A DNA stretch of 35,606 nt, taken from an uncultured Mollicutes bacterium. GTDB lineage: Bacteria > Bacillota_I > Bacilli_A > RF39 > UBA660. A program made the translations under genes and the position numbers. Location of the stretch: NCBI GenBank assembly GCA_900550145.1, contig URRF01000013.1, positions 1-35,606 on the forward strand, read 5' to 3'. Below the pieces are notes generated by a model, which made no database searches, was not told where the DNA came from, and saw only the letters and a program-made list of their open reading frames with translations. Positions 23,055 to 31,476 of this stretch are shown here, piece after piece (the first letter of the stretch is position 1; each line of letters opens with the position of its first letter).

Positions 23055-24134
23055 ATGAAAATTGGGAAATTAAATATTTCTAAAAAGAATCTAATTATAA
23101 TTGGTATATCTATTCTTGCTGTTATAGGAGTTACTATTATACTTACTAAAGATACTAAAGGTAAAGGAGTATTTTATAATCCAGACAAAAATGTAAAAAT
23201 AATTAAATCAAAAGCAAGTCAAATAGAATTTGAAGATTATAAAACAAATGAGTTTTCTGTTAAAAAGCCAAAAGGATGGAAAGTAGATGTATTAGGAGAT
23301 TATATTCATTATACTATTAAAATATATGATCCGAATAATCCGATATATCAATTTTTCTTAAATATGAAAACAGAGGGATATAATAAATCAGAAGATGCTA
23401 AAAGATGGCAACAAAAATACTATCCAAATGATATATTTGCTAAAACTAGTGTAATAGCTACAAAAGATACAGAAGGTTTTTATAAAATATTTAATGATTT
23501 AGGTACTTTAAATAATACTAGTACATTTACATTTCCAACATTAACTGATTTTACTGTAAGTGAGAATTTAGGTAAAAGCAGTTTAGGTGGAGATATGTTA
23601 AGAGCAACATTTAAAGATGCAAATGGCAAAGATGGAGAAGGAATATTTACTGCTTATGTATATGATGTGGGTTCTTATTATGTATCAGAGAATATAATTT
23701 CTGGTAAACAAATAGATATACAATACTTAAATGTATATGATGCTATCTTTATTACAGCACCAAAAGATGAATTTATTGATTGGCAAGATACATTGAATAC
23801 TATTTGTTCTTCACTAGAATTTACAGATATATTTATAAATGGATTTAATCAACAACAAGATGCTGTTATGAAAAATTTTCAAGAAATTAGAGCAATAGGT
23901 AATGAAATAAGTGATGGTATAATGGATTCATGGAATAAGAGAAATAAATCTTTTGATATTATGAGTCAAAAACAAAGTGATGCTATACTTGGCTATGAAA
24001 GAGTATATGATACTGAAACTAATGAAATATATAAAGCATATAATGGATTTACAGATGATTATGACGGCGAAAGATATAAATCTATAACTGATGATATGTA
24101 TTCACAAAAAACAAGTGGATATATAGAGAAGTAG
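23055..24134 (+). CDS. Membrane-anchored extracellular protein of unknown function
   Basis: A 359-residue protein. Residues 1-13 are basic, residues 14-31 form a membrane segment (LIIIGISILAVIGVTIIL), and the rest is predicted outside. The first half (FSVKKPKGWKVDVLGDYIHYTIKIYD) looks like the alpha/beta fold of PsbP/DcrB-type lipoproteins. The C-terminal part (SDAILGYERVYDTETNEIYKA, then NGFTDDYDGERY) is a pattern I associate with surface proteins of Clostridia-like bacteria that are otherwise uncharacterised. No wall-sorting motif or lipobox cysteine is visible. It is first of a three-gene set (spacing 7 bases to the next) under the divergent XRE regulator. Confidence 0.72.
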   Translation: MKIGKLNISKKNLIIIGISILAVIGVTIILTKDTKGKGVFYNPDKNVKIIKSKASQIEFEDYKTNEFSVKKPKGWKVDVLGDYIHYTIKIYDPNNPIYQFFLNMKTEGYNKSEDAKRWQQKYYPNDIFAKTSVIATKDTEGFYKIFNDLGTLNNTSTFTFPTLTDFTVSENLGKSSLGGDMLRATFKDANGKDGEGIFTAYVYDVGSYYVSENIISGKQIDIQYLNVYDAIFITAPKDEFIDWQDTLNTICSSLEFTDIFINGFNQQQDAVMKNFQEIRAIGNEISDGIMDSWNKRNKSFDIMSQKQSDAILGYERVYDTETNEIYKAYNGFTDDYDGERYKSITDDMYSQKTSGYIEK

Positions 24135-24141
24135 GTGCAAT

Positions 24142-25065
24142 ATGAAGAATAAGAAAATTATTTATGTCATTATTGCTTTCATCGTATTAATAGGTATTGT
24201 TTCTATAATTATTATTAAAAATAGAAAACAAGAATTAAATGATCATACTCCTCCAGAGGCAAGTTCAATAATGGATGAACTTAAGAAAAAATATCCAGAT
24301 AAAGAGTATCAAAAACTAAAGGGTGGGGAATTTCTAACAGAAGATACTTCATTTAGTAAATATTCATTTATAAATAATAATTCTATATATATATTTAATC
24401 CTATTAAATTAGATAGTGGAGAGTTTGTTTATAAAAAAGTATATGATATAGATAAAAATATTAAGGTTATGAATATTGCTCCAAATAGTGGAGCTGATAT
24501 AATGTTTTATGATTATAATGATATTAGATATACATTGCATGATGACAATATAGATAATAAAGTAAATGATAGTTATGATATGTATTTGAATGCAAATTAT
24601 AAATTAATTGATTATCTTAAATGTGAATATTCTAAAGAATTTCTTGGTAAAAAAATAGATTATGATTTCATGTCCAATTATATTTATGTAAAGGATAATG
24701 TATTGTATAGTAAAAACTATAGTAACAAAAAATATCCAACTATTGAAAAAGTTAATGGTAATTATGAAGGTGAGAAAGTAATTAGAATATATAATGAAAG
24801 AATTCTTAAAACTGATAAAGCTTTTTATGAGATAATGAGTTACTTTGATACTAATTTAAATAAAACGGTTACTACTACAGTTAAAATTAATATGCTAACT
24901 AAATATTATGATGAAGTATTAACGTTTACATATAAATATGTAATATTAAAAGATCATACACTTATACCTATAAATGATGTTATGGAAAACAGAGTAAGAG
25001 ATTACTCATATGATCATTTCTTAAGTGGATTTAATTATATGAGTGAAGTTAGGTATGAGGAATGA
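24142..25065 (+). CDS. Membrane-anchored extracellular protein of unknown function
   Basis: A 307-residue protein with one N-terminal membrane segment (IIYVIIAFIVLIGIVSIIII, residues 5-24) and a large exterior part rich in Asn, Asp, Tyr and Lys. A region of alternating charged strands (NPIKLDSGEFVYKKVYDIDK, NVLYSKNYSNKKYP) suggests beta-propeller-like or sandwich structure, but I recognise no family. The ribosome site is weak (TAGGTG), and it starts seven bases after the upstream gene, so it is probably coupled. It likely acts with the 23055 product at the cell surface; this is inferred only from the operon. Confidence 0.65.
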   Translation: MKNKKIIYVIIAFIVLIGIVSIIIIKNRKQELNDHTPPEASSIMDELKKKYPDKEYQKLKGGEFLTEDTSFSKYSFINNNSIYIFNPIKLDSGEFVYKKVYDIDKNIKVMNIAPNSGADIMFYDYNDIRYTLHDDNIDNKVNDSYDMYLNANYKLIDYLKCEYSKEFLGKKIDYDFMSNYIYVKDNVLYSKNYSNKKYPTIEKVNGNYEGEKVIRIYNERILKTDKAFYEIMSYFDTNLNKTVTTTVKINMLTKYYDEVLTFTYKYVILKDHTLIPINDVMENRVRDYSYDHFLSGFNYMSEVRYEE

Positions 25066-25097
25066 TGAAAGGATATGATTAACAAATCTACAGGCAA

Positions 25098-25112
25098 GAG
25101 TTATTATAACTC
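25098..25112. promoter_or_regulatory. Palindrome upstream of a -10-like box
   Basis: GAGTTAT-T-ATAACTC is a perfect 15-base palindrome. A TATAAT lies at 25118-25123, but no good -35 fits at 17 bases, so an activator or repressor bound to the palindrome is plausible. Transcription from here would start near 25130, just before the leader hairpin. Confidence 0.42.
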
Positions 25113-25134
25113 AAAAATATAATAGAAAGAAGAA

Positions 25135-25167
25135 AATCAATCTATAGGATTTCTCCTAAGATTGATT
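25135..25167 (+). promoter_or_regulatory. Strong leader hairpin before the wall-anchored protein
   Basis: AATCAATCT plus TAGGA (25135-25149, one bulged A) pairs with TCCTA plus AGATTGATT (25154-25167) across a TTTC loop: 14 base pairs. No T tract follows. GAGGAGG begins five bases later at 25172. It fits a 5' stabilising structure or a translation-control element. Confidence 0.65.
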
Positions 25168-25185
25168 ATACGAGGAGGAAAAGAT

Positions 25186-26550
25186 ATGAAGAAAAGTAAA
25201 ATACTAATTGCTGCTGTATTAATGTTCTTATTTACTATGTGCATTGCACCAATAACTACATTTGCAGCAACCACAATTGGTAAAGTAGAAATTAATGCTG
25301 TAAAATTTAATTATAATGCAGGAGATAAACCAGAATCTTATGCTATAAGAAGTGGTGACACCGCATATTACTATGATATAGAATACGAATATTGGGAGGA
25401 GATGGAAACTGCTGAAAATGGAGAACTTGTTCCAATTAAGTTTTGGTATTCTGATGATGATAAAAATAACGCTTTAGCACAAGACAAAAAAATAACTACT
25501 TTTGAAGAAGGAAAGAGTTATATGTACACTATATCTTTGAAGGCAAGAGACGGATATACATTTGCTGATAATACAGAAGTTTATGTAAATGGTGAAAAAG
25601 TAAATACAATGAGTGTTGGACAAGATAAAAAGTCAATATTTGTTCCAGCGATAAAGACAATAAAACCAACTAAGCCAATACAAAAACAAGAAATTGATGT
25701 TGTTGAGATTAATAATGTAACTTTAAAATTCAGTAATGGTGAGAAACCAGTATTTACTGGAACAATATCAGACGATAGATATAAATTTGTTTTTGAAGCA
25801 TGGAGAACTAATGATGCAGGAATAAGTTCTGTAGATTGGTTTAATAATGATGATCATCTTGAATACTGGGGTGGAAAATTAATAACTATGTTTGATAAAA
25901 ATAAAACATATACTTATGAATTAGCTTTAGTAACTACAGCTGAAGGTGGTGAGAAGTGGTTTTTTGGACAAAATACAAAATTAAAAATTAATGGACAAGA
26001 AGTTGGATATACATGTGGAAGCACTTATGGTGAACAATCATTTAGTGTTGACACAAAAATAAGGATGATTCCTTCAACAAAAGAAATTACGAATGATAGA
26101 GAAGTAAAAGCGAGTATCCTATTTGATAAAGAAATTAGTAATGATTATGTATTAGATACTAAAAAAGTGGAAGTTAAAAAAGAACTTGCTGATCAAAATG
26201 TTAAATATTTAGTAGATATTAATGTATTAGAAAATGGTCAAGTAGTTAAAATTGATAATACCAAAATGAAAATAAGAATTGCTTTACCAGAAGAATTAAA
26301 AGGATACAAAAAATATGAAGTAGTATATATTTTAAATAATGAAATAAAAGAAACTATACCTGCTACTGTAGAAGATGGTTATATAGTATTTGAAACATCA
26401 CATTTAAGTGAATATGGAATAATAGTAGAAGATAAAAATATAAATAATCCAAATACAATAGATAATATAGTATTTCATATGATTATGTTTGTATCAGTAT
26501 TATTTGTAGGATGTGGATTATATAGTTATAGTAAAAAAGAGAAAAATTAA
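25186..26550 (+). CDS. Wall-anchored surface protein with two tandem domains and NPNTIDN-type sorting signal
   Basis: A 454-residue protein. Signal peptide about residues 1-27 (CIAPITTFA). Two related domains of about 130 residues follow: each begins with VEIN-x-V-x-(L/F)-x-(F/Y), has a Trp-rich middle (IKFWYSDDD; VDWFNNDD), ITxF(E/D)xxKxYxYxxxL and closes with (E/T)xxxN-G-(E/Q)-(K/E)-V. A third region (SILFDKEISNDY to SHLSEYGIIVED) resembles the beta-sandwich before anchors in Bacillota surface proteins. The end is NPNTIDN, a membrane span and YSKKEKN: a sorting signal of the NPxTxDN type. ATG 25186 is preferred because of GAGGAGG upstream. It is a likely adhesin or structural protein; no ligand is evident. 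Confidence 0.82.
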   Translation: MKKSKILIAAVLMFLFTMCIAPITTFAATTIGKVEINAVKFNYNAGDKPESYAIRSGDTAYYYDIEYEYWEEMETAENGELVPIKFWYSDDDKNNALAQDKKITTFEEGKSYMYTISLKARDGYTFADNTEVYVNGEKVNTMSVGQDKKSIFVPAIKTIKPTKPIQKQEIDVVEINNVTLKFSNGEKPVFTGTISDDRYKFVFEAWRTNDAGISSVDWFNNDDHLEYWGGKLITMFDKNKTYTYELALVTTAEGGEKWFFGQNTKLKINGQEVGYTCGSTYGEQSFSVDTKIRMIPSTKEITNDREVKASILFDKEISNDYVLDTKKVEVKKELADQNVKYLVDINVLENGQVVKIDNTKMKIRIALPEELKGYKKYEVVYILNNEIKETIPATVEDGYIVFETSHLSEYGIIVEDKNINNPNTIDNIVFHMIMFVSVLFVGCGLYSYSKKEKN

Positions 26551-26566
26551 ATAAATATAAAAAATT

Positions 26567-26598
26567 GATGTGATTTATTAAATCTACATCTTTTTTTT
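26567..26598 (+). terminator. Terminator of the envelope operon
   Basis: GATGT (26567-26571) pairs with ACATC (26586-26590) and ATTT with AAAT inside, with a small internal bulge, followed by eight T. Confidence 0.65.
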
Positions 26599-26668
26599 AA
26601 ATACTACATGGATATAAGTAATTTACGATATTATATATTTCTCATATTTTATATTGAAGGAGGAATAT

Positions 26669-26788
26669 ATGAATAATTGTAAAAAAAATCTTCCAAAAAA
26701 AGAAAATTATGATCAGTGCAGATATATGTATTGTATTGGACCTACTGCCCGATGTAATAAATCATCTATATATATTTTTAAATGGTAA
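26669..26788 (+). CDS. Small cysteine-containing protein
   Basis: A 39-residue frame starting at ATG 26669 with GAAGGAGGA (26656-26664) at ideal distance, one of the best ribosome sites in the window. The product has four cysteines (Cys4, then QCRYMYCIGPTARC) and ends in YIFKW. It overlaps the 3' end of the third recombinase by 11 bases, convergently. It could be a metal-binding or secreted peptide; no signal peptide is present and I do not recognise a family. The ribosome site is the main support. Confidence 0.5.
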   Translation: MNNCKKNLPKKENYDQCRYMYCIGPTARCNKSSIYIFKW

Positions 26789-28832
26789 AGTTCCATATTA
26801 TTTTAATATCCCTTGAATTTGCTGTTTCATCATAGCTTCCTATGAGAATTTTATCAATAAAATCTTCAACAATTTCAATAGATAATTCTTCTATATGTCT
26901 GTACTTTTTAAAGATATTCTTTTTAGTTTTTACTGTTTCTTTTTTTGCTAGTGTAGATGATATTTCTTTCTTCACTATTTTTTGTCGTTCTTCTAACTTT
27001 TCGTTATCATCTTTATACTTATTCATTAATATTAAAAACTCTTTTTCTCTTAGTATCCCATTTGTACGATCTTCATATAGCTTTTGAAAATATGTACTTT
27101 TACCTTGTAATTCCTTATTAATACTTTGTAATTCTTTTTCTAATGAATTTAATTTATCTTTGTATAAATCTTGCTCTATTACTTCGTTTTGCATTTCTTT
27201 AAGATCATCTTCATCATAAAATTTGTTTAACATTTCATTCATTTTTTCTAATATGAATTGATGTAGTTGATCCTCTCTAATAGAAGCTTTATTATCACAA
27301 TTAGACCAGTTTGTCTTTTTATCTTTACAACATAAATATCCAGTACCGTCGGACCTACGTGAACTTGTTTTAGTAAATCTTTGACTACAATTAGAACAAT
27401 AGACTTTATTACATAGTGGGTGTACTGCACCACTTTTACAACTTCTAGCAGTATTTTCTAATCTTTCTTGAACTGTGTACCATATATCTTTAGCAATGAT
27501 TGGCTCGTGTGTATTATCTTTTCTAATTCTTATTTCATCATCATTTCGAACTACTGTGTGATTTTTATAGCTAACTGTTGTTGATTTGAACTGTACCATA
27601 TTACCTATATAAACTTCATCAGTAAGTAATGTTCTAATAGTAGAACTAGACCATTTAAACTTTTTTCTTATATTATGAATAAAGTCTGATTTTTTTATTT
27701 CATTTGCCCCCTTACCATAAATATTTATATAATAATCAACGCGATCTCTGTTTTCTTTTAGAGTAATTTCAAACTGATAATTAATAGTGTGAGTACGATC
27801 AAGTTCTTTGGTATGCGAAATAACTACTTTAGCTGTCTTTGGTAAACAATCATTTTCATTTAATAAAATACAATCATCTATATTAAAGTTATTAATATCA
27901 ATATTCTCATTTTCACTATAATATATTTTTGTTCTATTATTAGTGTATTTCTTTAATACAATATCACATTTATTATTAAAAGTTAATCTATCACTAGTTA
28001 TGTAATTAAAACTTACTAATTCTTTTAAGATATATTCTTCTTTATTAGTAAAACTTACATCTAACATATAAGTACCAGTTTTCTCAATATATCCATAATT
28101 TACATAATCCTTAATTACTGGTATTTTCAATTTACTACCATTAAGTAATTTGTATTCATAAGGACTTAATATTTTATCTTCATTTAATCTTCTTGCAATT
28201 TTATCAAGTCCAGTTCCTGACAAATACTCATCATAAATTCTTTTAATAACTTCAGCAGATATAGGATCAATTATTAAATGATTTTTATTTTCTGGATCTT
28301 TCATATAACCATAAGTCGCAAAACTTGAAGTAAGTTGACCGTCTTTTCTTTTTGACTTTAATGTTTCACGAATATTTAAAGATGTATCTTCTAAATACCA
28401 CTCGTCCGTTAATCCTAGAATTTGACTTGTCTTTTTAGTTTCTTTTCTAGCATTATCAATTCTATCAACTACTGTTATAAATCTTACATTCCATTCGTGA
28501 AATAAGTTATGAACGTACTTTTCTACAAGTTCCATATCACGAGCAAATCTAGCTTGCGTTTTGCATAAAACAATATCAACATTACCGTTTTTACATTCTT
28601 CAATCATTCTGTTAAAATCAGGCCTTGTAGCGTCTGATCCAGACCAATCATCATCATTATAAACACCAACAACTTTAAAGCCCTGTTCTATAGCATAATC
28701 CCTTAACATTATTTCTTGATTCTTGATACTTTGTGATAATTCTTCTTTTGATAGTTTGTTTTTATCTTCATCTGATAATCTTAAATATAACACCACCCTT
28801 ATAATAGTTTTAATAGTTTGTAATATACTCAT
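26778..28832 (-). CDS. Large serine recombinase 3 (TnpX/transposon type)
   Basis: A 684-residue recombinase of a different branch from the other two. The resolvase domain has YLRLSDED with catalytic Ser20, then NDDDWSGSDATRPDFNRMI and KTQARFARDMELVEKYVH. ATYGYMKDPENK opens the recombinase domain. A long beta-rich insertion (about residues 240-400) separates this from the second recombinase segment (TIRTLLTDEVYIGNMVQ). The zinc ribbon is CNKVYCSNCSQRFTK to GYLCCKDKK, followed by a coiled coil. Such enzymes move clostridial transposons of the Tn4451/Tn5397 kind as excised circles. No resistance or transfer genes accompany it here, only a small ORF on each side, so the element is minimal or decayed. 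Ribosome site AAGGAAGTG on the minus strand. Confidence 0.92.
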   Translation of the reverse strand: MSILQTIKTIIRVVLYLRLSDEDKNKLSKEELSQSIKNQEIMLRDYAIEQGFKVVGVYNDDDWSGSDATRPDFNRMIEECKNGNVDIVLCKTQARFARDMELVEKYVHNLFHEWNVRFITVVDRIDNARKETKKTSQILGLTDEWYLEDTSLNIRETLKSKRKDGQLTSSFATYGYMKDPENKNHLIIDPISAEVIKRIYDEYLSGTGLDKIARRLNEDKILSPYEYKLLNGSKLKIPVIKDYVNYGYIEKTGTYMLDVSFTNKEEYILKELVSFNYITSDRLTFNNKCDIVLKKYTNNRTKIYYSENENIDINNFNIDDCILLNENDCLPKTAKVVISHTKELDRTHTINYQFEITLKENRDRVDYYINIYGKGANEIKKSDFIHNIRKKFKWSSSTIRTLLTDEVYIGNMVQFKSTTVSYKNHTVVRNDDEIRIRKDNTHEPIIAKDIWYTVQERLENTARSCKSGAVHPLCNKVYCSNCSQRFTKTSSRRSDGTGYLCCKDKKTNWSNCDNKASIREDQLHQFILEKMNEMLNKFYDEDDLKEMQNEVIEQDLYKDKLNSLEKELQSINKELQGKSTYFQKLYEDRTNGILREKEFLILMNKYKDDNEKLEERQKIVKKEISSTLAKKETVKTKKNIFKKYRHIEELSIEIVEDFIDKILIGSYDETANSRDIKIIWNFTI

Positions 28833-28898
28833 AAAAATAACACTTCCTTTTTGATTATTTTTAATCGTAATTCCAAGCTAACTAAATTATAACGCGCT

Positions 28899-29084
28899 TT
28901 ATTCATTTATACAGCCCCCTAAAGAACGATTTTCCAATCTTCTTATATAATTAAAATATTTTTTATTAAATATATTTTTTAAATCTTCTTTAGTGGGGTT
29001 TTCTATATTAGTGATAAATTCTTCACTATAATTAAATCTTATATAATTAATTTTTTTCCCTTTTTTATTCTTTTTTTCTTTCAA
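28899..29084 (-). CDS. Small lysine-rich protein upstream of recombinase 3
   Basis: A 61-residue cytoplasmic protein starting at TTG, with AAGGGGG six bases upstream, which makes the unusual start credible. The N-terminus is a lysine run (KEKKNKKGKK), followed by INYIRFNYSEEFITNIENPTK and DLKNIFNKKYFNYIRRLENRS. It ends 66 bases before the recombinase on the same strand, the same layout as the small proteins preceding recombinases 1 and 2, though the sequence is not obviously related to them. It may be a transposon-encoded accessory factor; no family recognised. Confidence 0.55.
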   Translation of the reverse strand: MKEKKNKKGKKINYIRFNYSEEFITNIENPTKEDLKNIFNKKYFNYIRRLENRSLGGCINE

Positions 29085-29226
29085 ATTAACCCCCTTAATA
29101 TAAATAAAAACTATAATTAATAGTTCCTAATTTAACTTATGAGATAAAATTAAATTTGATAACTTTTACATAACCGAAGTATTAAAAAAACCTTTTTTGC
29201 AACACATATGAGTTTTAACAATATTT

Positions 29227-29255
29227 TTCAAATTTTTAAAATTATATGATATAAT
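29227..29255 (+). promoter_or_regulatory. Promoter of the Ham1-family gene
   Basis: TTCAAA (29227-29232), a 17-base spacer and a perfect TATAAT (29250-29255), then AGAGATGA before ATG 29280. The rest of the 29085-29279 gap shows no other clear element. Confidence 0.6.
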
Positions 29256-29279
29256 CAAAGAAAGAGATGATATATATTT

Positions 29280-29840
29280 ATGAAAAAAATAACTTATGTG
29301 ACTGGAAATTGGTCTAAAATAATGAGTGCTAAAAACATATTAGAGCCACTAGGAATTGAAGTTGACAATGTAAAAATGGAAACAACAGAAATTCAAGCTG
29401 ATACTGTGGAAGAAGTTGCAATGCACTCTGCTAAAGAAGCTAGCGACAAATTAAAATGTGCGGTATTAAAAAACGATACAGGATTATATGTAGAAGCATT
29501 AGGGGGCTTCCCAGGACCATATACACATTATGTAGATGAAAGACTTGGTGAAGACGGATTATTAAAACTTCTTGAGGGAGTTGATAATAGAAATGCTTGT
29601 TTTATGGAAGCATTTGCATATTGTGAATATGGAAAAGATCCTATTGTATTTAAGTCTATTACCAAAGGAAATATAGCAAAAGAAAAATCTGGTACGTATG
29701 GTTGGAGTTGGGATTTCATTTTCATACCAGACGGTTATGATAAAACAATGGGAAATTATCCAGATGAAGAAAGATGCCACGTTTGGAATACCGATGCTTA
29801 TACAGAATTAGCTGATTACTTGAGAAACAAGGAAGATTAA
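29280..29840 (+). CDS. Non-canonical purine NTP pyrophosphatase (Ham1/RdgB family)
   Basis: A 186-residue cytoplasmic protein that by family hydrolyses XTP, dITP and ITP to monophosphates, keeping damaged bases out of nucleic acid. The opening VTGNWSKIMSAKNIL corresponds to the TGN-x-x-K phosphate-binding motif; ETTEIQ matches the 'eIQ' element. KNDTGLYVEALGGFPGPY matches the (D)DSGLxVxALxGxPG core, with Asp as catalytic base. YGWSWDFIFIPDG is the usual 'GxGxDPxFxP' region in variant form. The usual C-terminal SHR motif is replaced by YPDEERCHVWNT, so this is a divergent branch, and substrate preference may differ. It runs toward the truncated aminotransferase. Confidence 0.85.
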   Translation: MKKITYVTGNWSKIMSAKNILEPLGIEVDNVKMETTEIQADTVEEVAMHSAKEASDKLKCAVLKNDTGLYVEALGGFPGPYTHYVDERLGEDGLLKLLEGVDNRNACFMEAFAYCEYGKDPIVFKSITKGNIAKEKSGTYGWSWDFIFIPDGYDKTMGNYPDEERCHVWNTDAYTELADYLRNKED

Positions 29841-29843
29841 TAA

Positions 29844-30731
29844 AATGGAAGAAATATAACAACATTATTTCTTCCATATTTCTTATGTGAATCATTAAGC
29901 GAAGTTGCTGTATCTGAAAATGTAAAAATAGAATTTTACCATATTGATAATAATTTTATGCCACTAGATATAGATGAAAACAAACTAAATAACACAACCT
30001 ATATTTACTTTGTAAATTATTATGGATTATTTAAAGATAATATTCAAAAAATTATTGATAAATATAAATATGTAATAGTTGATAATACTCACGACTTTTT
30101 TAATAAAGACAATTACAGTGTAGATGTCATATACAATTATAGAAAATATTTTGGAGTTCCTGATGGAGCTTGTATAGTTAGTAATGATTTAATTCCTAAT
30201 TCTAAATACTCTAAAGGTAAAAGTTTAGATAAAGTGATTGAGATGTTATCAAGAGATGAAACAGGACAATACTTCCATTATCCAACTTTTTTAGAAGCAG
30301 ATAAACATTTTAGAAATGAAGATTTATGCTATATGTCTAATTTCACTGAAAACTATTTACGTGCAATAGATTATGAAACAGTACTAAAAAATAGATTAAG
30401 AAATTATGAGATGCTTTATGAATCACTAAAAAAATATAATCAATTAGATTTATCTTCGAAACAGTTAACATATATGTATCCACTATTTGTATCTGATGGT
30501 GAATCTTTAAGAGCTTACTTAAAATCTAATAATATCTACTCATTAAGGTTATGGGCTAATATAAATTGGAATGGTGCTAATACAGATGAAATAACAAAAG
30601 CAGATAATATGGTTTTATTACCAATAGATCAACGTTATTCAGATAATGAAATGGAATACATTGCAAGTGTAATTGATAAATATTATTCAAATAATCATAA
30701 TAAAAGTAAAATTTTAGTCAGGGGGAAATAA
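29844..30731 (+). CDS. PLP-dependent aminotransferase-like protein (DegT/DnrJ/EryC1 type), 5'-truncated
   Basis: The frame is open from 29844 with no start codon; the first ATG is at 29958, mid-domain and without a ribosome site. Protein-like sequence begins LFLPYFLCESLSEVAVSE, matching the point 60-80 residues into sugar aminotransferase-like proteins that open with a GR-x-A-type motif and then (I/L)PYFLC. Later come IVDNTHDFF (Asp that contacts the PLP ring nitrogen) and YNYRKYFGVPDGA, with the lysine in the position that binds PLP. Such enzymes aminate nucleotide-sugar ketones for surface glycans. The N-terminal part is missing, immediately after the Ham1-family stop, so the gene is probably broken. 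It is coupled to the next gene (TAATG overlap). Confidence 0.72.
   Translation, partial: NGRNITTLFLPYFLCESLSEVAVSENVKIEFYHIDNNFMPLDIDENKLNNTTYIYFVNYYGLFKDNIQKIIDKYKYVIVDNTHDFFNKDNYSVDVIYNYRKYFGVPDGACIVSNDLIPNSKYSKGKSLDKVIEMLSRDETGQYFHYPTFLEADKHFRNEDLCYMSNFTENYLRAIDYETVLKNRLRNYEMLYESLKKYNQLDLSSKQLTYMYPLFVSDGESLRAYLKSNNIYSLRLWANINWNGANTDEITKADNMVLLPIDQRYSDNEMEYIASVIDKYYSNNHNKSKILVRGK
29845..29877 (+). terminator. Hairpin after the Ham1-family gene
   Basis: ATGGAAGAAAT (29845-29855) and ATTTCTTCCAT (29867-29877) pair perfectly over 11 bases with an 11-base loop. The T-rich tail is poor. Its right arm also encodes part of the headless aminotransferase, so it may be a junction palindrome rather than a terminator. 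Confidence 0.5.
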
Positions 30732-31417
30732 TGAAAGAAAAAAAGAAGAAAACATTTGACTTGGTTTCAAGTAATGAGGAAGTCAATAGTGTTTTAAACA
30801 ATATGAAATCAAACTCTAAAGTATATTTGAAATTGATAACAGGATTACAATTACTAGGTAATTTTGAAGGAAAAACAGAGATTGATTTCTACGATAAAAT
30901 AGATGATGATAAAGAGAAGAAAATAAGACTTTGGTGTACTGATTCTGATGATAATCTATTTGTATTTTATGGATATTCTTCAGATAGAACTGATTTGCTA
31001 AAAATCACAAAAGAGACAAACGAAGAAACGTTAGAATATGATTTAACTTTAGCAAAAAAGTTTACTCTTAATTCTAATAATATAAATTTTACTAGATCTA
31101 ATCAAATTTATGGCTTTAAATTTGGAAGATTAATAACTGATAGTAATAATTTTTATAGTTTGTTTTTAATAGATGACATTGGTTATCAAATACAAGGAGA
31201 TTTGAATACAAACATAGTAAAAGAATTATTAAATGAATTAAATAAATTAGAAAACTTGCCAAAGCTCACTGATTACTTAAATATCTTTGAAAGAATTTTA
31301 AGTGTTAAAGATATACATTTCTCTATGTCATCAATATCAGCATTTAAAGATTTTGAAAACATTGGCTCTTTTCAAATAAATGATGAAAAGTCAAAGAACT
31401 TAACATTAAAAAAATAA
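30731..31417 (+). CDS. Protein of unknown function
   Basis: A 228-residue soluble protein with a lysine-rich start (KEKKKKTFDLVSSNEEVNSVL) and no signal or membrane segment. The middle is beta-rich (IRLWCTDSDDNLFVFYGYSS, FGRLITDSNNFYSLFLIDD) and the C-terminal quarter is helical (IVKELLNELNKLENLPKLTD). I do not recognise a family. It overlaps the stop of the aminotransferase-like gene (TAATG) with AGGGGGA upstream, so the two formed an operon, and it ends at a clear terminator. Confidence 0.65.
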   Translation: MKEKKKKTFDLVSSNEEVNSVLNNMKSNSKVYLKLITGLQLLGNFEGKTEIDFYDKIDDDKEKKIRLWCTDSDDNLFVFYGYSSDRTDLLKITKETNEETLEYDLTLAKKFTLNSNNINFTRSNQIYGFKFGRLITDSNNFYSLFLIDDIGYQIQGDLNTNIVKELLNELNKLENLPKLTDYLNIFERILSVKDIHFSMSSISAFKDFENIGSFQINDEKSKNLTLKK

Positions 31418-31442
31418 AACAAGTCAACTGGCTTGTTTTTAT
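31417..31442 (+). terminator. Terminator after the 30731 gene
   Basis: AAACAAGTCA (31417-31426) pairs with TGGCTTGTTT (31429-31438) with one T-G wobble and a very short loop, followed by T. Confidence 0.7.
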
Positions 31443-31476
31443 TTGTATTAATAAGAGAATATGCTTGAAATTATAA

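Noticed and set aside
25076..25123. A 15-codon ORF in the leader of the wall-anchored protein as a leader peptide
   Set aside because: It has no run of regulatory codons, and its coding region coincides with the palindrome, which explains the sequence better.
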